64,000 bases of DNA, taken from NCBI GenBank assembly GCA_001804805.1, contig MHBH01000017.1, forward strand, positions 172,503 through 236,502, read 5' to 3'. Position numbers and translations under genes: made by a program. Shown one piece after another: positions 54,314-62,193 of the stretch (positions are counted from its first letter, which is position 1; each line of letters begins with the position of its first letter). The stretch comes from Lentisphaerae bacterium GWF2_49_21 (GTDB lineage Bacteria; Verrucomicrobiota; Lentisphaeria; Victivallales; GWF2-50-93). A model generated the notes under the pieces. It was not told the origin of the DNA, ran no database searches, and saw only the letters and a program-made list of their open reading frames with translations.

Positions 54314-56515
54314 TCAAATCAATCCCGTCAGCTTCCTTCCTACCCAATATGACGAAATAAGGCATAGTATTATTAGGCCCCACCACCACTGACACCACAA
54401 AAGAAAGCGTTTTTCTATGTCGATATATTTTGGCAATGCCATTATTTTCGAGACGACCCTGTCGAGTTCCTCGGGTGTGGAAAGTTCGCCTTCGGTGATC
54501 TGTGAAATCTCCTTGAGGATGTTCCAGTTGGCAGGTTCACCGATCTTCTCGCGGCTCTCGCGGGTGACGGTTATCTCCGTCCTGAGCGCAATCGAGTTCT
54601 TTTCGCTTTCCATCTGCAGGACATATGTTCCGCTCTTGTCGGGGACAAACTCGCCCTTGTAGGAGCCCCAGCCGCCCTTGTCCGGGAACATCTTCAGGCG
54701 CTGGAGGGATTTCCCTTCCTTGTCCTTGACGTTCACGATTATTTCGGCGTCGTCGACAGGCATTCCCGTCCTGTCGTGGATCGTCGCATTGAGGAAGACA
54801 GTCTGTGCGGCCTTGGGATTTTCAGGAGTGTAGAAGAGTCTGATGCCTTCGTCGTGCGCGAGGTGACGCTTGTGTGCCATCCAACGGACGACCTGTCCCC
54901 AGAACCTGTAATGATATTTGTCCTCCACTCCCTTCCTCCAGCGCCATGCGCTGTCAGTTCCCATGAACAGTACGTTTCCGCTGCCGTACTCCTTGATTAC
55001 AAGAAGAGGCATGCGCCCGCCAGCTGTCTTCAGTCCTGAATGTACCGCCAGGATGCTGGAACCTGTCTTTGCGGAAAGTACAGGCGCGTTCCAGTAGAAT
55101 CCTGGAAGATCACGCCAGAGAGAAGAGTTCATGGCTGGATTGTCCGCGAGCATTGTAAGGAAGTGATCCTTGCCGACTGATGTCAGGACAAGCTTCGATT
55201 CGACCGGTGAAGACATTCCACCGGGCTTGCTTTTGTCGAGTTCGACCGGCATGAGTTCCCCGAGCGGGCTGTCAAGCAGTGATAACTCCTTGCCTTTCTG
55301 TCCGGGCAGGAAGACAAGTCCGCTGCCCTGGTGTTTAACAAGTCCCTTTATGAGTTCCAAGTTCTCCGTGGTGAGCTGCCCCTGCGCCACGCCGACGTCT
55401 CCAAGGAAGATGACGTCATATTTGGAGATTTCGTTCTTTTCCGGGAACTTCGGCAGATAGTTCTTTCCGCCTCCCATTCCGATTTCCGGCAGGAAGAGGA
55501 CGGTATTGAGCTCCATTCCGGGATCCCTGCTGATTGCGTTCCTGAGATATCTGTATTCCCATCTCGGCAGGCTGTCTACTATCAACACCTTCAAGCTCTC
55601 CTTGCGGACCGCGATGTCAAAGGACCTTGAATTGTTCAGCTTGATTGCTTCATCTTTCTCCTCGGGAACTTCGATCCTGAGGGCAGCCTTTCCTTCCTTC
55701 TGTGGCTGCCAGATTATCGAGTCGCTGAAGGATGATTCGGCCGGAATCGTTATCTCCTTTTCACTTTCTATTCCAGAGCCTGAATAAAGCTTTATCTTGG
55801 TCTTTATATCCCTTGCGAAATGGTTTTCCACCTGGAACGGAATGGATATCTTCTCGTTCAGGAGACAGTATGAAGGGGCTTTTATGTTCTTCAGATCAAT
55901 GTCCGGAAGATATGTCTTTCCACCGAACGCGACCGAATAGATCGGGGCCTGCCGTGATCTCAGTTTGACAGCCGCTCCGATCGGGGAGGAACCTTTGTTC
56001 CAGTTGCCGTCCGTTAATATTATCACACCCCGCAGGTTCTTTGACGCAGCGATCGCCTTGGACATGGCATCTTCAATATCAGTTCCTTCGACTTCGCCTG
56101 ATTCTGCGAGTTTCGCAGGATCGGGGGGAGGGCTGAATCCTTGCAGTGAGACTCTGAATTTCTTTTCCAGAGGAGCGTAGAACTTTGATGAAAGCAGGCG
56201 GTCAAGGCATGTCATCCTGGCCTCGGCATCAGCCATGTCCGGCCTTATTATGTCTATTGTATCCATGCTTGTGGACTGGTCGTAGAGGATCGCTATTTCC
56301 GGATCTGACTTCTGGCGGAGCTTCGTCACAAATTCCGGACGCAGAAGCGTGAAGAATATGAGGGCGATGATCACAAACCTGAGGACTTCAAGAATGAGAA
56401 CAGGCATCCTGCGATTGACAGTCTTCCATTGGATGTAGCTGAAATAAGCGGATGCCATCAGGACCAGGATCCCGATGATCATCACCGTCCAGCTGTATGA
56501 AAGGCTTATGTGCAT
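54314..56515 (-). CDS. VWA-domain membrane protein
   Basis: Two N-terminal membrane helices (about 10-25, 38-58) are followed by a von Willebrand A-like domain with MIDAS DxSxS (YDQSTSMD, about 80) and VIILTDGNW. A glutamine-amidotransferase-like middle part (LKVLIVDSLPRWEYRYLRNAI; YDVIFLGDVG) comes next. Then come an Ig-like region (DRTGMPVDDAEIIVNV) and a C-terminal helix (LLWCQWWWGLIILCLISSYW). This is the standard form of large VWA proteins encoded with BatA-type genes in PVC bacteria. The start lies 1 bp after the upstream stop. Confidence 0.85.
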   Translation of the reverse strand: MHISLSYSWTVMIIGILVLMASAYFSYIQWKTVNRRMPVLILEVLRFVIIALIFFTLLRPEFVTKLRQKSDPEIAILYDQSTSMDTIDIIRPDMADAEARMTCLDRLLSSKFYAPLEKKFRVSLQGFSPPPDPAKLAESGEVEGTDIEDAMSKAIAASKNLRGVIILTDGNWNKGSSPIGAAVKLRSRQAPIYSVAFGGKTYLPDIDLKNIKAPSYCLLNEKISIPFQVENHFARDIKTKIKLYSGSGIESEKEITIPAESSFSDSIIWQPQKEGKAALRIEVPEEKDEAIKLNNSRSFDIAVRKESLKVLIVDSLPRWEYRYLRNAISRDPGMELNTVLFLPEIGMGGGKNYLPKFPEKNEISKYDVIFLGDVGVAQGQLTTENLELIKGLVKHQGSGLVFLPGQKGKELSLLDSPLGELMPVELDKSKPGGMSSPVESKLVLTSVGKDHFLTMLADNPAMNSSLWRDLPGFYWNAPVLSAKTGSSILAVHSGLKTAGGRMPLLVIKEYGSGNVLFMGTDSAWRWRKGVEDKYHYRFWGQVVRWMAHKRHLAHDEGIRLFYTPENPKAAQTVFLNATIHDRTGMPVDDAEIIVNVKDKEGKSLQRLKMFPDKGGWGSYKGEFVPDKSGTYVLQMESEKNSIALRTEITVTRESREKIGEPANWNILKEISQITEGELSTPEELDRVVSKIMALPKYIDIEKRFLLWCQWWWGLIILCLISSYWVGRKLTGLI

Positions 56516-56516
56516 G

Positions 56517-58493
56517 TCAGAACCCCGCCTTTTTGGTTTTTAATTTCAGCGAGATTGGCAGGCAGAGGAATGCCTCGGAGACCAGGAAGAGGAGCATGAT
56601 TACCAGGAACGCCTTCCATATTTCCGTTGCAATATTGGTATCGGTTCCGCTTTTCTCATGTAGGGTCGAGAAGGAAATCCCCTTCATCATCTCTTCAAGA
56701 TCGGACGACCCCAGGTATTCCTGGATGTCCTCCGAGGGCGGACGGTTCAGCACCATCACCTTGTCGCTGCTCCTGTAGGCGCCGGAGTTAAACCTTGGAT
56801 TCTTGTTTTCAGACGGGATGGTGTCCTTGATGTCATTCGCCATTGATTCGATGTCCCAGCCGCCGCAGTCGGAGAAGACGGTTTTGGAGAGTCTTGCTCC
56901 ACCTTCATTCAGGATTCGCTGGATCATCGGGACAAGCACCTGTCCTTCACCGAGAGTTGACCATTCCTGGAGAGGCAGGGTCGTGCAGAAATATGCGTTC
57001 CCGCCGTTGAGCTTGAGTCTTGATACAAGTGGCTTGCCGTCAGTGCAGGATGCTATGGGATTGAGTCCGTAGCCCTGGAGCTGCCTTGTCTTTTGGATTT
57101 TAAGCTCGTTCAAGGCTATGCTTTCGCCGGAAGCCGTGTCTTCGAACGGGCCGGAACGCCTGTCCCATTCCTTAACTGAAAGAGGTTCGGCCTCCTTGCG
57201 GATTTCGCATTTCTCCCAGATGATCGAGCCGAAAAGTTTCGTGGGATCATCGGTCTCAGGGGGGAAGAAGATTATCGAACCGCCCTCCGAGATGAACTGT
57301 TTAAGCATCTTCTGGACTTCTTCACCAGGGAAAGGTGCAGCCCATATTATGAGCGCGGTCTCCTTGTAGTCGATCAGATCAGCCGCCGATGGCTGCTGGA
57401 ACTTGAGATTTCCCTGGTTCTTCTCGTTCGGGCACGCCGCAATTGAAAGAATTTCGGCTGCAACGTCCTTGTCGGGTGAGACGATGACTGTCTTTTTTTC
57501 CTGCTGTACGGGGAAGGTGAAGTAAGCCCTGTTGTCATTGATGTTGGAGTCGGCCGGGAGTTCTATGTATCCGCAGTTCTCCGCGACGCTGGCGCCTTTT
57601 GTGATCTTCTGCCTGAACTTGTTGGAAGTCCCGGTGAGTTTCACATTTATCTGCTTCTTGTTTTCGCCCTGGGAGAATGTGACCGGGATCACCGTGTCGC
57701 CACTGGCAATCCTGTTTATTTCGAACACGAGTTCGGCCTCCTGCGGATCGCTCGCTCTCGGAGGATTTATCTTGACAAGGCGGACGGACATGTTCTCATC
57801 CACCTTGGAGTCCAGGGCGAGAATTCTGATCCTGAGGGACTGGGGAACTGATTTAATCTTGGATTCTATTTCGCGCCATCGGGAATTTTCAGGCTGCCAG
57901 TCGGTGATTTGCATGTCCGAGGCGACCCATATCTCTGTAACGCCGGTCTTGTTCGCGATCACATAGTTGACGGCCTCGTCTATGAGAGAGGGGATGTCGC
58001 AGGCGGTCTGGGTCTGTGCGGTGTCGGATAGGTCGGCGAGGATTTCAGGTGATGCGAGGTCGCAGGCTTTGCGGTTGACGTTTTCCAGGAGGACGAATCT
58101 TGTTCCAGTAAGTCCTTTTGATGCGGATGCCAGGATCGCCTTCGCCTGTTTGAGCCTAGATGTGCGCGTGGAATATTCCGTGCCCATGCTGGCGGAACGG
58201 TCGAGGAGTATTATGACAGTTTCCGGAGGTCCTGAGAATGTCCAGCCGAGCCATCCGCCGGCCAGAGGTCTGGCGATTGCGATGACAAGCACCAGCACTG
58301 CGAGTATCCTGAAGAGGAGGATGAGGAACTGCCTGAGGCGCGCCATGCTTGTGGAGCTCCGGTTGGCCTTTATGAGGAACATTATTGCAGCCCAGTTCAC
58401 CGTACGGTATCTTATGCGGTTCATAAGATGTATGAGGATTGGAATGAGACAAAGAGGGAGTCCCCATAGTAATAAAGGCTGTAAGAATGTCAT
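56517..58493 (-). CDS. BatA/VWA-domain membrane protein
   Basis: The N-terminal BatA signature is FLQPLLLWGLPLCLIPILIH...RTVNWAAIMFL, with two helices and the RLRQFLILLFRILAVLVLV block. A VWA domain follows with an intact MIDAS (LLDRSASMG, about 100). The middle is Ig-like, then an amidotransferase-like part and a C-terminal helix (FLVIMLLFLVSEAFLCLPI). It heads the long minus-strand operon, with GGGGAACAACA before the ATG. The MoxR ATPase and DUF58 genes that normally precede it are not in this window, so they are encoded elsewhere or lost. Confidence 0.87.
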   Translation of the reverse strand: MTFLQPLLLWGLPLCLIPILIHLMNRIRYRTVNWAAIMFLIKANRSSTSMARLRQFLILLFRILAVLVLVIAIARPLAGGWLGWTFSGPPETVIILLDRSASMGTEYSTRTSRLKQAKAILASASKGLTGTRFVLLENVNRKACDLASPEILADLSDTAQTQTACDIPSLIDEAVNYVIANKTGVTEIWVASDMQITDWQPENSRWREIESKIKSVPQSLRIRILALDSKVDENMSVRLVKINPPRASDPQEAELVFEINRIASGDTVIPVTFSQGENKKQINVKLTGTSNKFRQKITKGASVAENCGYIELPADSNINDNRAYFTFPVQQEKKTVIVSPDKDVAAEILSIAACPNEKNQGNLKFQQPSAADLIDYKETALIIWAAPFPGEEVQKMLKQFISEGGSIIFFPPETDDPTKLFGSIIWEKCEIRKEAEPLSVKEWDRRSGPFEDTASGESIALNELKIQKTRQLQGYGLNPIASCTDGKPLVSRLKLNGGNAYFCTTLPLQEWSTLGEGQVLVPMIQRILNEGGARLSKTVFSDCGGWDIESMANDIKDTIPSENKNPRFNSGAYRSSDKVMVLNRPPSEDIQEYLGSSDLEEMMKGISFSTLHEKSGTDTNIATEIWKAFLVIMLLFLVSEAFLCLPISLKLKTKKAGF

Positions 58494-58822
58494 TGTTGTT
58501 CCCCGGAAATCATAAATTCCTTTAAAATACCATCGTTTGGGGAAAAATCATCTGGGTTTACCTATAAATCTTGTGAAGAAAACGGACGCGGCAAGCGCAT
58601 CCCTCCACGTCTGGCGGCGTAGATGTATGAAGTAATACAATACGGAAGTATCCAGTTCATGTATTTGTTGGAGTACAAACTTTAGTTTGCCTTAATTGAA
58701 AAGAGGATTTTACCATTGTCGCATATGACAAAATGATACTAATCGACAGGGATGGATCTTGATTTATCATTGTCTGAAAGTATTTTCCTGCTCTCAAATA
58801 AAACTCAATCCAGGAATCAACC
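58494..58822. other. Divergent intergenic region with half repeat
   Basis: No gene is seen. It must hold the promoters of the VWA operon and of the HEAT-like gene. At 58664-58690 a single TTTGTTGGAGTACAAAC...TTTG arm of the TIR family occurs without a mirror partner. Confidence 0.5.
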
Positions 58823-59548
58823 ATGAAAAAACTTTACCTTGTAGTTTTCCTTGCGTGTCTCTCCTTGCCCCTTCTCGTCGCTGCCCAGAATACCGAGAAG
58901 CCCAAGGAGGCTATGGCTCCTCCAGCATCAGCAAAGACTCTCGGTGAACAACTGGTCGAGACTAACAACCAGATCGTGTTGAAAAGCTTCAAGTATGAAG
59001 AGAAGGCTCACAAGGAACTCTTCCTGAAAGCCCTTGAAATATGGGCCTCCGGCTCCCAGGACAAGAGCGTCGATGCGCAGTCAGCCACGGAAGTCGCCAT
59101 TGAGGGGATGATAAGCCTTTATCCGGGAGTCTCCGACAAGCTTGCGGAGATCGTTGTGAATGAAAAAGTCGATATGGAGAAACGCGGAGACGCACTCCAC
59201 TATCTTGCTTTTTCAGCCGACAAGAAATACTTTGACATATACAAGAAGCTTCTTGTGTCAAAATCCGATGCCTTCAAGTACGAGTCTTTAAGCGGCCTTG
59301 CGATCCTCGGTGACAAGGACTCGTTAGGGCTCATCTCCAATGCGGCTTTAGCCGAGAATGATCCGCGTATCAGGAACGATGCGGCGACGCTCATCGGACT
59401 TTCAAAGACAATCAACGAAGTCCTTGACAGGAAACTTCCTGCCGCCCAGCGCAAAAAGGCTATTGCGAAGCTGAAGCAGAGCGGAACCGCCGCCGGCAAA
59501 TGCATCATCGAGAAGATCAGCTTCTCCGAACCGGATTTGCTGAAGTAG
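58823..59548 (+). CDS. Exported HEAT-like repeat protein
   Basis: A signal peptide (KLYLVVFLACLSLPLLVAAQ) precedes about 215 residues of helical pairs like HEAT repeats (GDALHYLAFSADKKYFDIYKKLL; YESLSGLAILGDKDSLGLI; RNDAATLIGLSKTINEVL). Such proteins are interaction scaffolds; the partner is not known. AGGA lies seven bases before the ATG. It converges with the integron cassette array; the distal attC begins 46 bp after its stop. Confidence 0.75.
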   Translation: MKKLYLVVFLACLSLPLLVAAQNTEKPKEAMAPPASAKTLGEQLVETNNQIVLKSFKYEEKAHKELFLKALEIWASGSQDKSVDAQSATEVAIEGMISLYPGVSDKLAEIVVNEKVDMEKRGDALHYLAFSADKKYFDIYKKLLVSKSDAFKYESLSGLAILGDKDSLGLISNAALAENDPRIRNDAATLIGLSKTINEVLDRKLPAAQRKKAIAKLKQSGTAAGKCIIEKISFSEPDLLK

Positions 59549-59594
59549 TTTTCCTCTTAACAGATACGAGATATTAAAGATAATTGCCTTCTTC

Positions 59595-59657
59595 TCATAA
59601 CGCCCATCCATCTGCCACGGAGCGAAGCGATGTTGGCATAATGGAATCTAGTTAGAC
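59595..59657 (-). repeat. attC site 1 (distal end of array)
   Basis: On the minus strand it begins with GTCTAAC, a perfect RYYYAAC core, and ends with GTTATGA. The inner stem is TGCCA...TGGCA with a GCGAAGCG-type loop. Confidence 0.85.
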
Positions 59658-59668
59658 TTTTCTTGATG

Positions 59669-59914
59669 TCATATTTTCTCTTTATTTTCTTTCTTCTTGC
59701 CTTGAGCAGCAATTGACATGGCAACAATTATTATAATCAACAGAGCCCCTGCTATCATTTCTGCCTTTACGCCCAATGGCCCAAGCCTTCCATTGCCTCC
59801 ATTGCCAAATAATCCTAATTCTTGTCCCCTTAAATATGCTATTACCCCATCCGAGAAAAGGGCTATCCCAAAAAGGAACAAAAAGAACATCGTAAATGTA
59901 TTATTCATTCTCAT
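59669..59914 (-). CDS. Cassette protein: small two-helix membrane protein
   Basis: The 81-aa product (MRMNNTFTMFFLFLFGIALF...) has two membrane helices (about 8-26, 51-67) separated by a Gly-rich loop (FGNGGNGRLGPLG), and a Lys/Glu tail. The start at 59914 (or 59908) is only a few bases after the GTTAGAC core of attC 2, typical of a cassette. The longer frame to 60067 is rejected because it reads through attC 2. Function unknown. Confidence 0.65.
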   Translation of the reverse strand: MRMNNTFTMFFLFLFGIALFSDGVIAYLRGQELGLFGNGGNGRLGPLGVKAEMIAGALLIIIIVAMSIAAQGKKKENKEKI

Positions 59915-59920
59915 TGTTTT

Positions 59921-59982
59921 GTCTAACGACCATGGTCTAGCACCGAGTGAAGCGAGGTTGCCAGAACCAAAATTAGTTATGA
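59921..59982 (-). repeat. attC site 2
   Basis: On the minus strand the site ends in GTTAGAC, the canonical GTTRRRY core, and begins with TCATAAC. Inner arms TGGCAACC and GGTGCTAGACCA are partly paired around TCGCTTCACTC. Confidence 0.85.
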
Positions 59983-59987
59983 TTTTC

Positions 59988-60338
59988 TTATTTCCAAAAT
60001 TGCCACCATTTCTTAATTGAATTGACCTTGGATTCATCCCAGCTTCCATCTGTTTTACGAATAGCACGATGATTCCCTATAACAATTTCTGTTCCTGCTC
60101 CATGATCTATGAACTCTAATAAGTGAGATGCAAACCAATAGTCTTTTTTTATTTCATCAACAAATACATTGATAGCATAATCCTCTTCTGTTTTACCTAT
60201 GATTTTTACGTTTGTAACCGAAGGCGTGGTTTCTCCATATACTTGACCTTTCTTTCCGGATAAGCCAAGCATATCAGTTTCTGGAGAATCCAGTATCTTT
60301 ACATTGTCACCAAAAGAGATTTTAATTTTATTGTTCAT
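59988..60338 (-). CDS. Cassette protein: hypothetical, small beta-rich
   Basis: The 116-aa soluble protein has an SH3-like beta start (KISFGDNVKILDSPETDMLGLSGKKGQVYG), a central EEDYAINVFVDEIKKDYWFA segment and a Trp-rich end (KKWWQFWK). Its ATG is contained in the GTTATGA core of attC 3. It ends 5 bp before attC 2. I recognise no family with certainty. Confidence 0.7.
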   Translation of the reverse strand: MNNKIKISFGDNVKILDSPETDMLGLSGKKGQVYGETTPSVTNVKIIGKTEEDYAINVFVDEIKKDYWFASHLLEFIDHGAGTEIVIGNHRAIRKTDGSWDESKVNSIKKWWQFWK

Positions 60339-60396
60339 AACGTCCCTCGCTCTGGTAGCCAGCGAAGCTGGATTACTAGAAGCGGAATTGTTATGG
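60335..60396 (-). repeat. attC site 3
   Basis: On the minus strand it begins CCATAAC and ends GTTATGA. The inner stem CCAGC...GCTGG has a GAA/TTC loop, and an outer imperfect pair TCTGGTA / TTACTAGA. The downstream ORF starts inside the terminal core. Confidence 0.85.
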
Positions 60397-60400
60397 AATC

Positions 60401-61093
60401 CTATTTTACTGGTGTGAAATAATTAATTCCATCATTTGTAAATAATAATTTATGCTTTCCTGATTCTGTATTATTAGTCTGAATGATTCCAAGTTCTGCC
60501 TGATTTAAAGGTATCTCATCATTAATGACAAGTTCTTGCTTTTTAATTTTAAAGTGGAATTCATTACAATGGTCTCTCCATTTTGTCTTAAAATAGTGAT
60601 ATGAATCATTACTTCCAGTATAGTAGCATGTTGAGCGTGAAGGATTATTTTGTAAGCTTAAATACCGGTTTAGTTTTTTAATCATTAACTCTGTTTCTTG
60701 TTTGACTTCTCCTTTTTCTGGAAGAGTAATTGAAATCCACTTGCCACCATAATCCTCAAAAACGAGAGTATTGTCATTTGTCCATTTCATGGTTTTTACA
60801 AATTTATCCAAGGCATCTTGATATCCTCTGCCTTCTTTATCATCCCACTTGAAAATTCTATTTCCATTTTTGTATATCTCTACATCAGCATTGAAATCAG
60901 CTGACCAGCTCCAGCTTACTGCATCTCTAACATGTATTTTTACTTTTAATCCTGTTGGTGAAGTTGGGCCTTCAAGAGTGTAATGATCAAAAAAGCTGTC
61001 TATAAATAAAAATGCAAGTAATGCAAATAAAAGAAAAACATGGAATATGCAACTACCGCAAATAAAAAATAATATTTTCTTCTTATTATCCAT
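60401..61093 (-). CDS. Cassette protein: hypothetical membrane-anchored protein
   Basis: This is the largest cassette product (230 aa). An N-terminal membrane helix (ILFFICGSCIFHVFLLFALLAFLFI) leads to an extracytoplasmic beta-rich domain (DVEIYKNGNRIFKWDDKEGRGYQDALD; NTLVFEDYGGKWISITLP). Its ATG is inside the GTTATGG core of attC 4. No known family is recognised. Confidence 0.7.
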   Translation of the reverse strand: MDNKKKILFFICGSCIFHVFLLFALLAFLFIDSFFDHYTLEGPTSPTGLKVKIHVRDAVSWSWSADFNADVEIYKNGNRIFKWDDKEGRGYQDALDKFVKTMKWTNDNTLVFEDYGGKWISITLPEKGEVKQETELMIKKLNRYLSLQNNPSRSTCYYTGSNDSYHYFKTKWRDHCNEFHFKIKKQELVINDEIPLNQAELGIIQTNNTESGKHKLLFTNDGINYFTPVK

Positions 61094-61152
61094 AACGCCT
61101 CTCTATCATCCACCCCGCGGATGCGGGGTTGGATGCATGGAAATCGTTCGAC
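61090..61152 (-). repeat. attC site 4
   Basis: On the minus strand it begins GTCGAAC and ends GTTATGG. The inner stem is ATCCAACCCCGC paired with GCGGGGTGGAT around a short GATGC-type loop; the unpaired extra base is as in other attC sites. Confidence 0.85.
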
Positions 61153-61156
61153 CTTC

Positions 61157-61465
61157 TTATTCTTTGTATTTCCAGTATAGGTCACGTATAGCTTTTTTAT
61201 TGCCCCAATCGATCTGCTTTTCACATTGCTGGGTTCGGCAAACAGTAATAATCATGCTTGCCTGTTCTCCCTCAATCCTGTCCAGTTTATTTTGATCTAT
61301 TCCTGGAGAATAAGATAGAACCTTCCAGGCTTTTGGATCGTCATCAGAATAGCACTGTTCACTCGTTACTATTGCCATTTCCTTTTTGTCGATTCCGACG
61401 AAGAACCATTTGACCCCTCCAACAGAGGAGTTTCCACAAGCTAATATCTGTATTTCATTATCCAT
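61157..61465 (-). CDS. Cassette protein: hypothetical
   Basis: The 102-aa soluble protein (MDNEIQILACGNSSVGGVKW...) alternates beta and helical segments, with two central acidic stretches. No membrane segment or known motif is seen. It starts 11 bp after attC 5 and stops 4 bp before attC 4. Confidence 0.65.
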   Translation of the reverse strand: MDNEIQILACGNSSVGGVKWFFVGIDKKEMAIVTSEQCYSDDDPKAWKVLSYSPGIDQNKLDRIEGEQASMIITVCRTQQCEKQIDWGNKKAIRDLYWKYKE

Positions 61466-61476
61466 TATTTTATTGT

Positions 61477-61537
61477 GTCGAACGCCTAAGGCCCTGGCAA
61501 CCGGCGAAGCTGGGTTGCCTGCGGCCGATAGTTCTGT
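61477..61537 (-). repeat. attC site 5
   Basis: On the minus strand it begins ACAGAAC and ends GTTCGAC. Inner arms GGCAACCCAGC and GCCGGTTGCC pair around TTC, with an outer GGCCGCA...GGGCC pair. Confidence 0.8.
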
Positions 61538-61539
61538 CT

Positions 61540-61827
61540 CTATTGATTATATTCTATTTCGTCAACGCTTAAATGTTTTATTTTAGATTCAATTCTTCTC
61601 TGCTTAATTGTCTGTATCTCTCTCTCTTCAACAATCTTTTTTGCAAATTCAGTAAACTCATCTTCGCTACGTCTTAGAATTTCAACCTCTCCACTTGTGA
61701 TTTGTATTGCTACGTCTTGCCACATTACACCAGGGAAGACTGCTATTAGAATATAATTTGAATGATCCTCGTTGCTCCAAACATTGTATAGCCATGTGTC
61801 ATTTTGATATTGTTTTGTATATTTCAT
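61540..61827 (-). CDS. Cassette protein: hypothetical
   Basis: The 95-aa soluble protein has a Trp/Tyr-rich beta N-terminal half (YTKQYQNDTWLYNVWSNED) and a charged helical C-terminal half (EFAKKIVEEREIQTIKQRR). It starts 11 bp after attC 6 and stops 2 bp before attC 5. No family is recognised. Confidence 0.65.
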   Translation of the reverse strand: MKYTKQYQNDTWLYNVWSNEDHSNYILIAVFPGVMWQDVAIQITSGEVEILRRSEDEFTEFAKKIVEEREIQTIKQRRIESKIKHLSVDEIEYNQ

Positions 61828-61837
61828 AGATTTTGAA

Positions 61838-61899
61838 ACAGAACGCTCAAGTATCTCCTACCGCGCGTATGCGCGGTTAGGAGCATGCGATAGTTCGCG
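61838..61899 (-). repeat. attC site 6
   Basis: On the minus strand it begins CGCGAAC and ends GTTCTGT. The inner stem CTCCTAACCGCGC / GCGCGGTAGGAG is nearly perfect around ATAC, with one extra base. Confidence 0.8.
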
Positions 61900-61904
61900 T
61901 TTAA

Positions 61905-62105
61905 TTATTTTCCCCATGTGGCTTCTGTCATCTGTGTTTGTCCAAGTTCAGTAAGAAATACGTCATCCATACTGAGCTTTCCGCAAACTGGACATACAAT
62001 ATCCTTTTCAAATATTGGGCGTAGTTTCTTTTCGTCTATTTCAATTTTCCCAACATCGCAATTAAATTCAATTTTGCATTTTTTACATTCGAAATTTATA
62101 AACAT
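61905..62105 (-). CDS. Cassette protein: small zinc-ribbon-like protein
   Basis: The 66-aa protein has CKKC at residues 7-10 and CPVC near residue 38, about 27 residues apart, forming a probable zinc ribbon. The rest (FLTELGQTQMTEATWGK) is featureless. Its role cannot be assigned; small zinc ribbons often bind RNA or proteins. Confidence 0.65.
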   Translation of the reverse strand: MFINFECKKCKIEFNCDVGKIEIDEKKLRPIFEKDIVCPVCGKLSMDDVFLTELGQTQMTEATWGK

Positions 62106-62129
62106 TGAAATTCCCGTTTATTGTTTATG

Positions 62130-62193
62130 TGCGAACGCCTATCTATCAGCCAACCGGCGGAGCCGAGGTTGGCTGAATGGAATCTGGTTCGGC
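62130..62193 (-). repeat. attC site 7
   Basis: On the minus strand it begins GCCGAAC and ends GTTCGCA. The inner stem is CAGCCAACC / GGTTGGCTG with a CGGCTCCGCC-type centre. About 40 bp are identical to attC 10 at 63706. Confidence 0.85.

Noticed and set aside
59915..60067. N-terminal extension of the first cassette ORF
   Set aside because: These codons are attC 2 and its flank; cassette genes start after the core.
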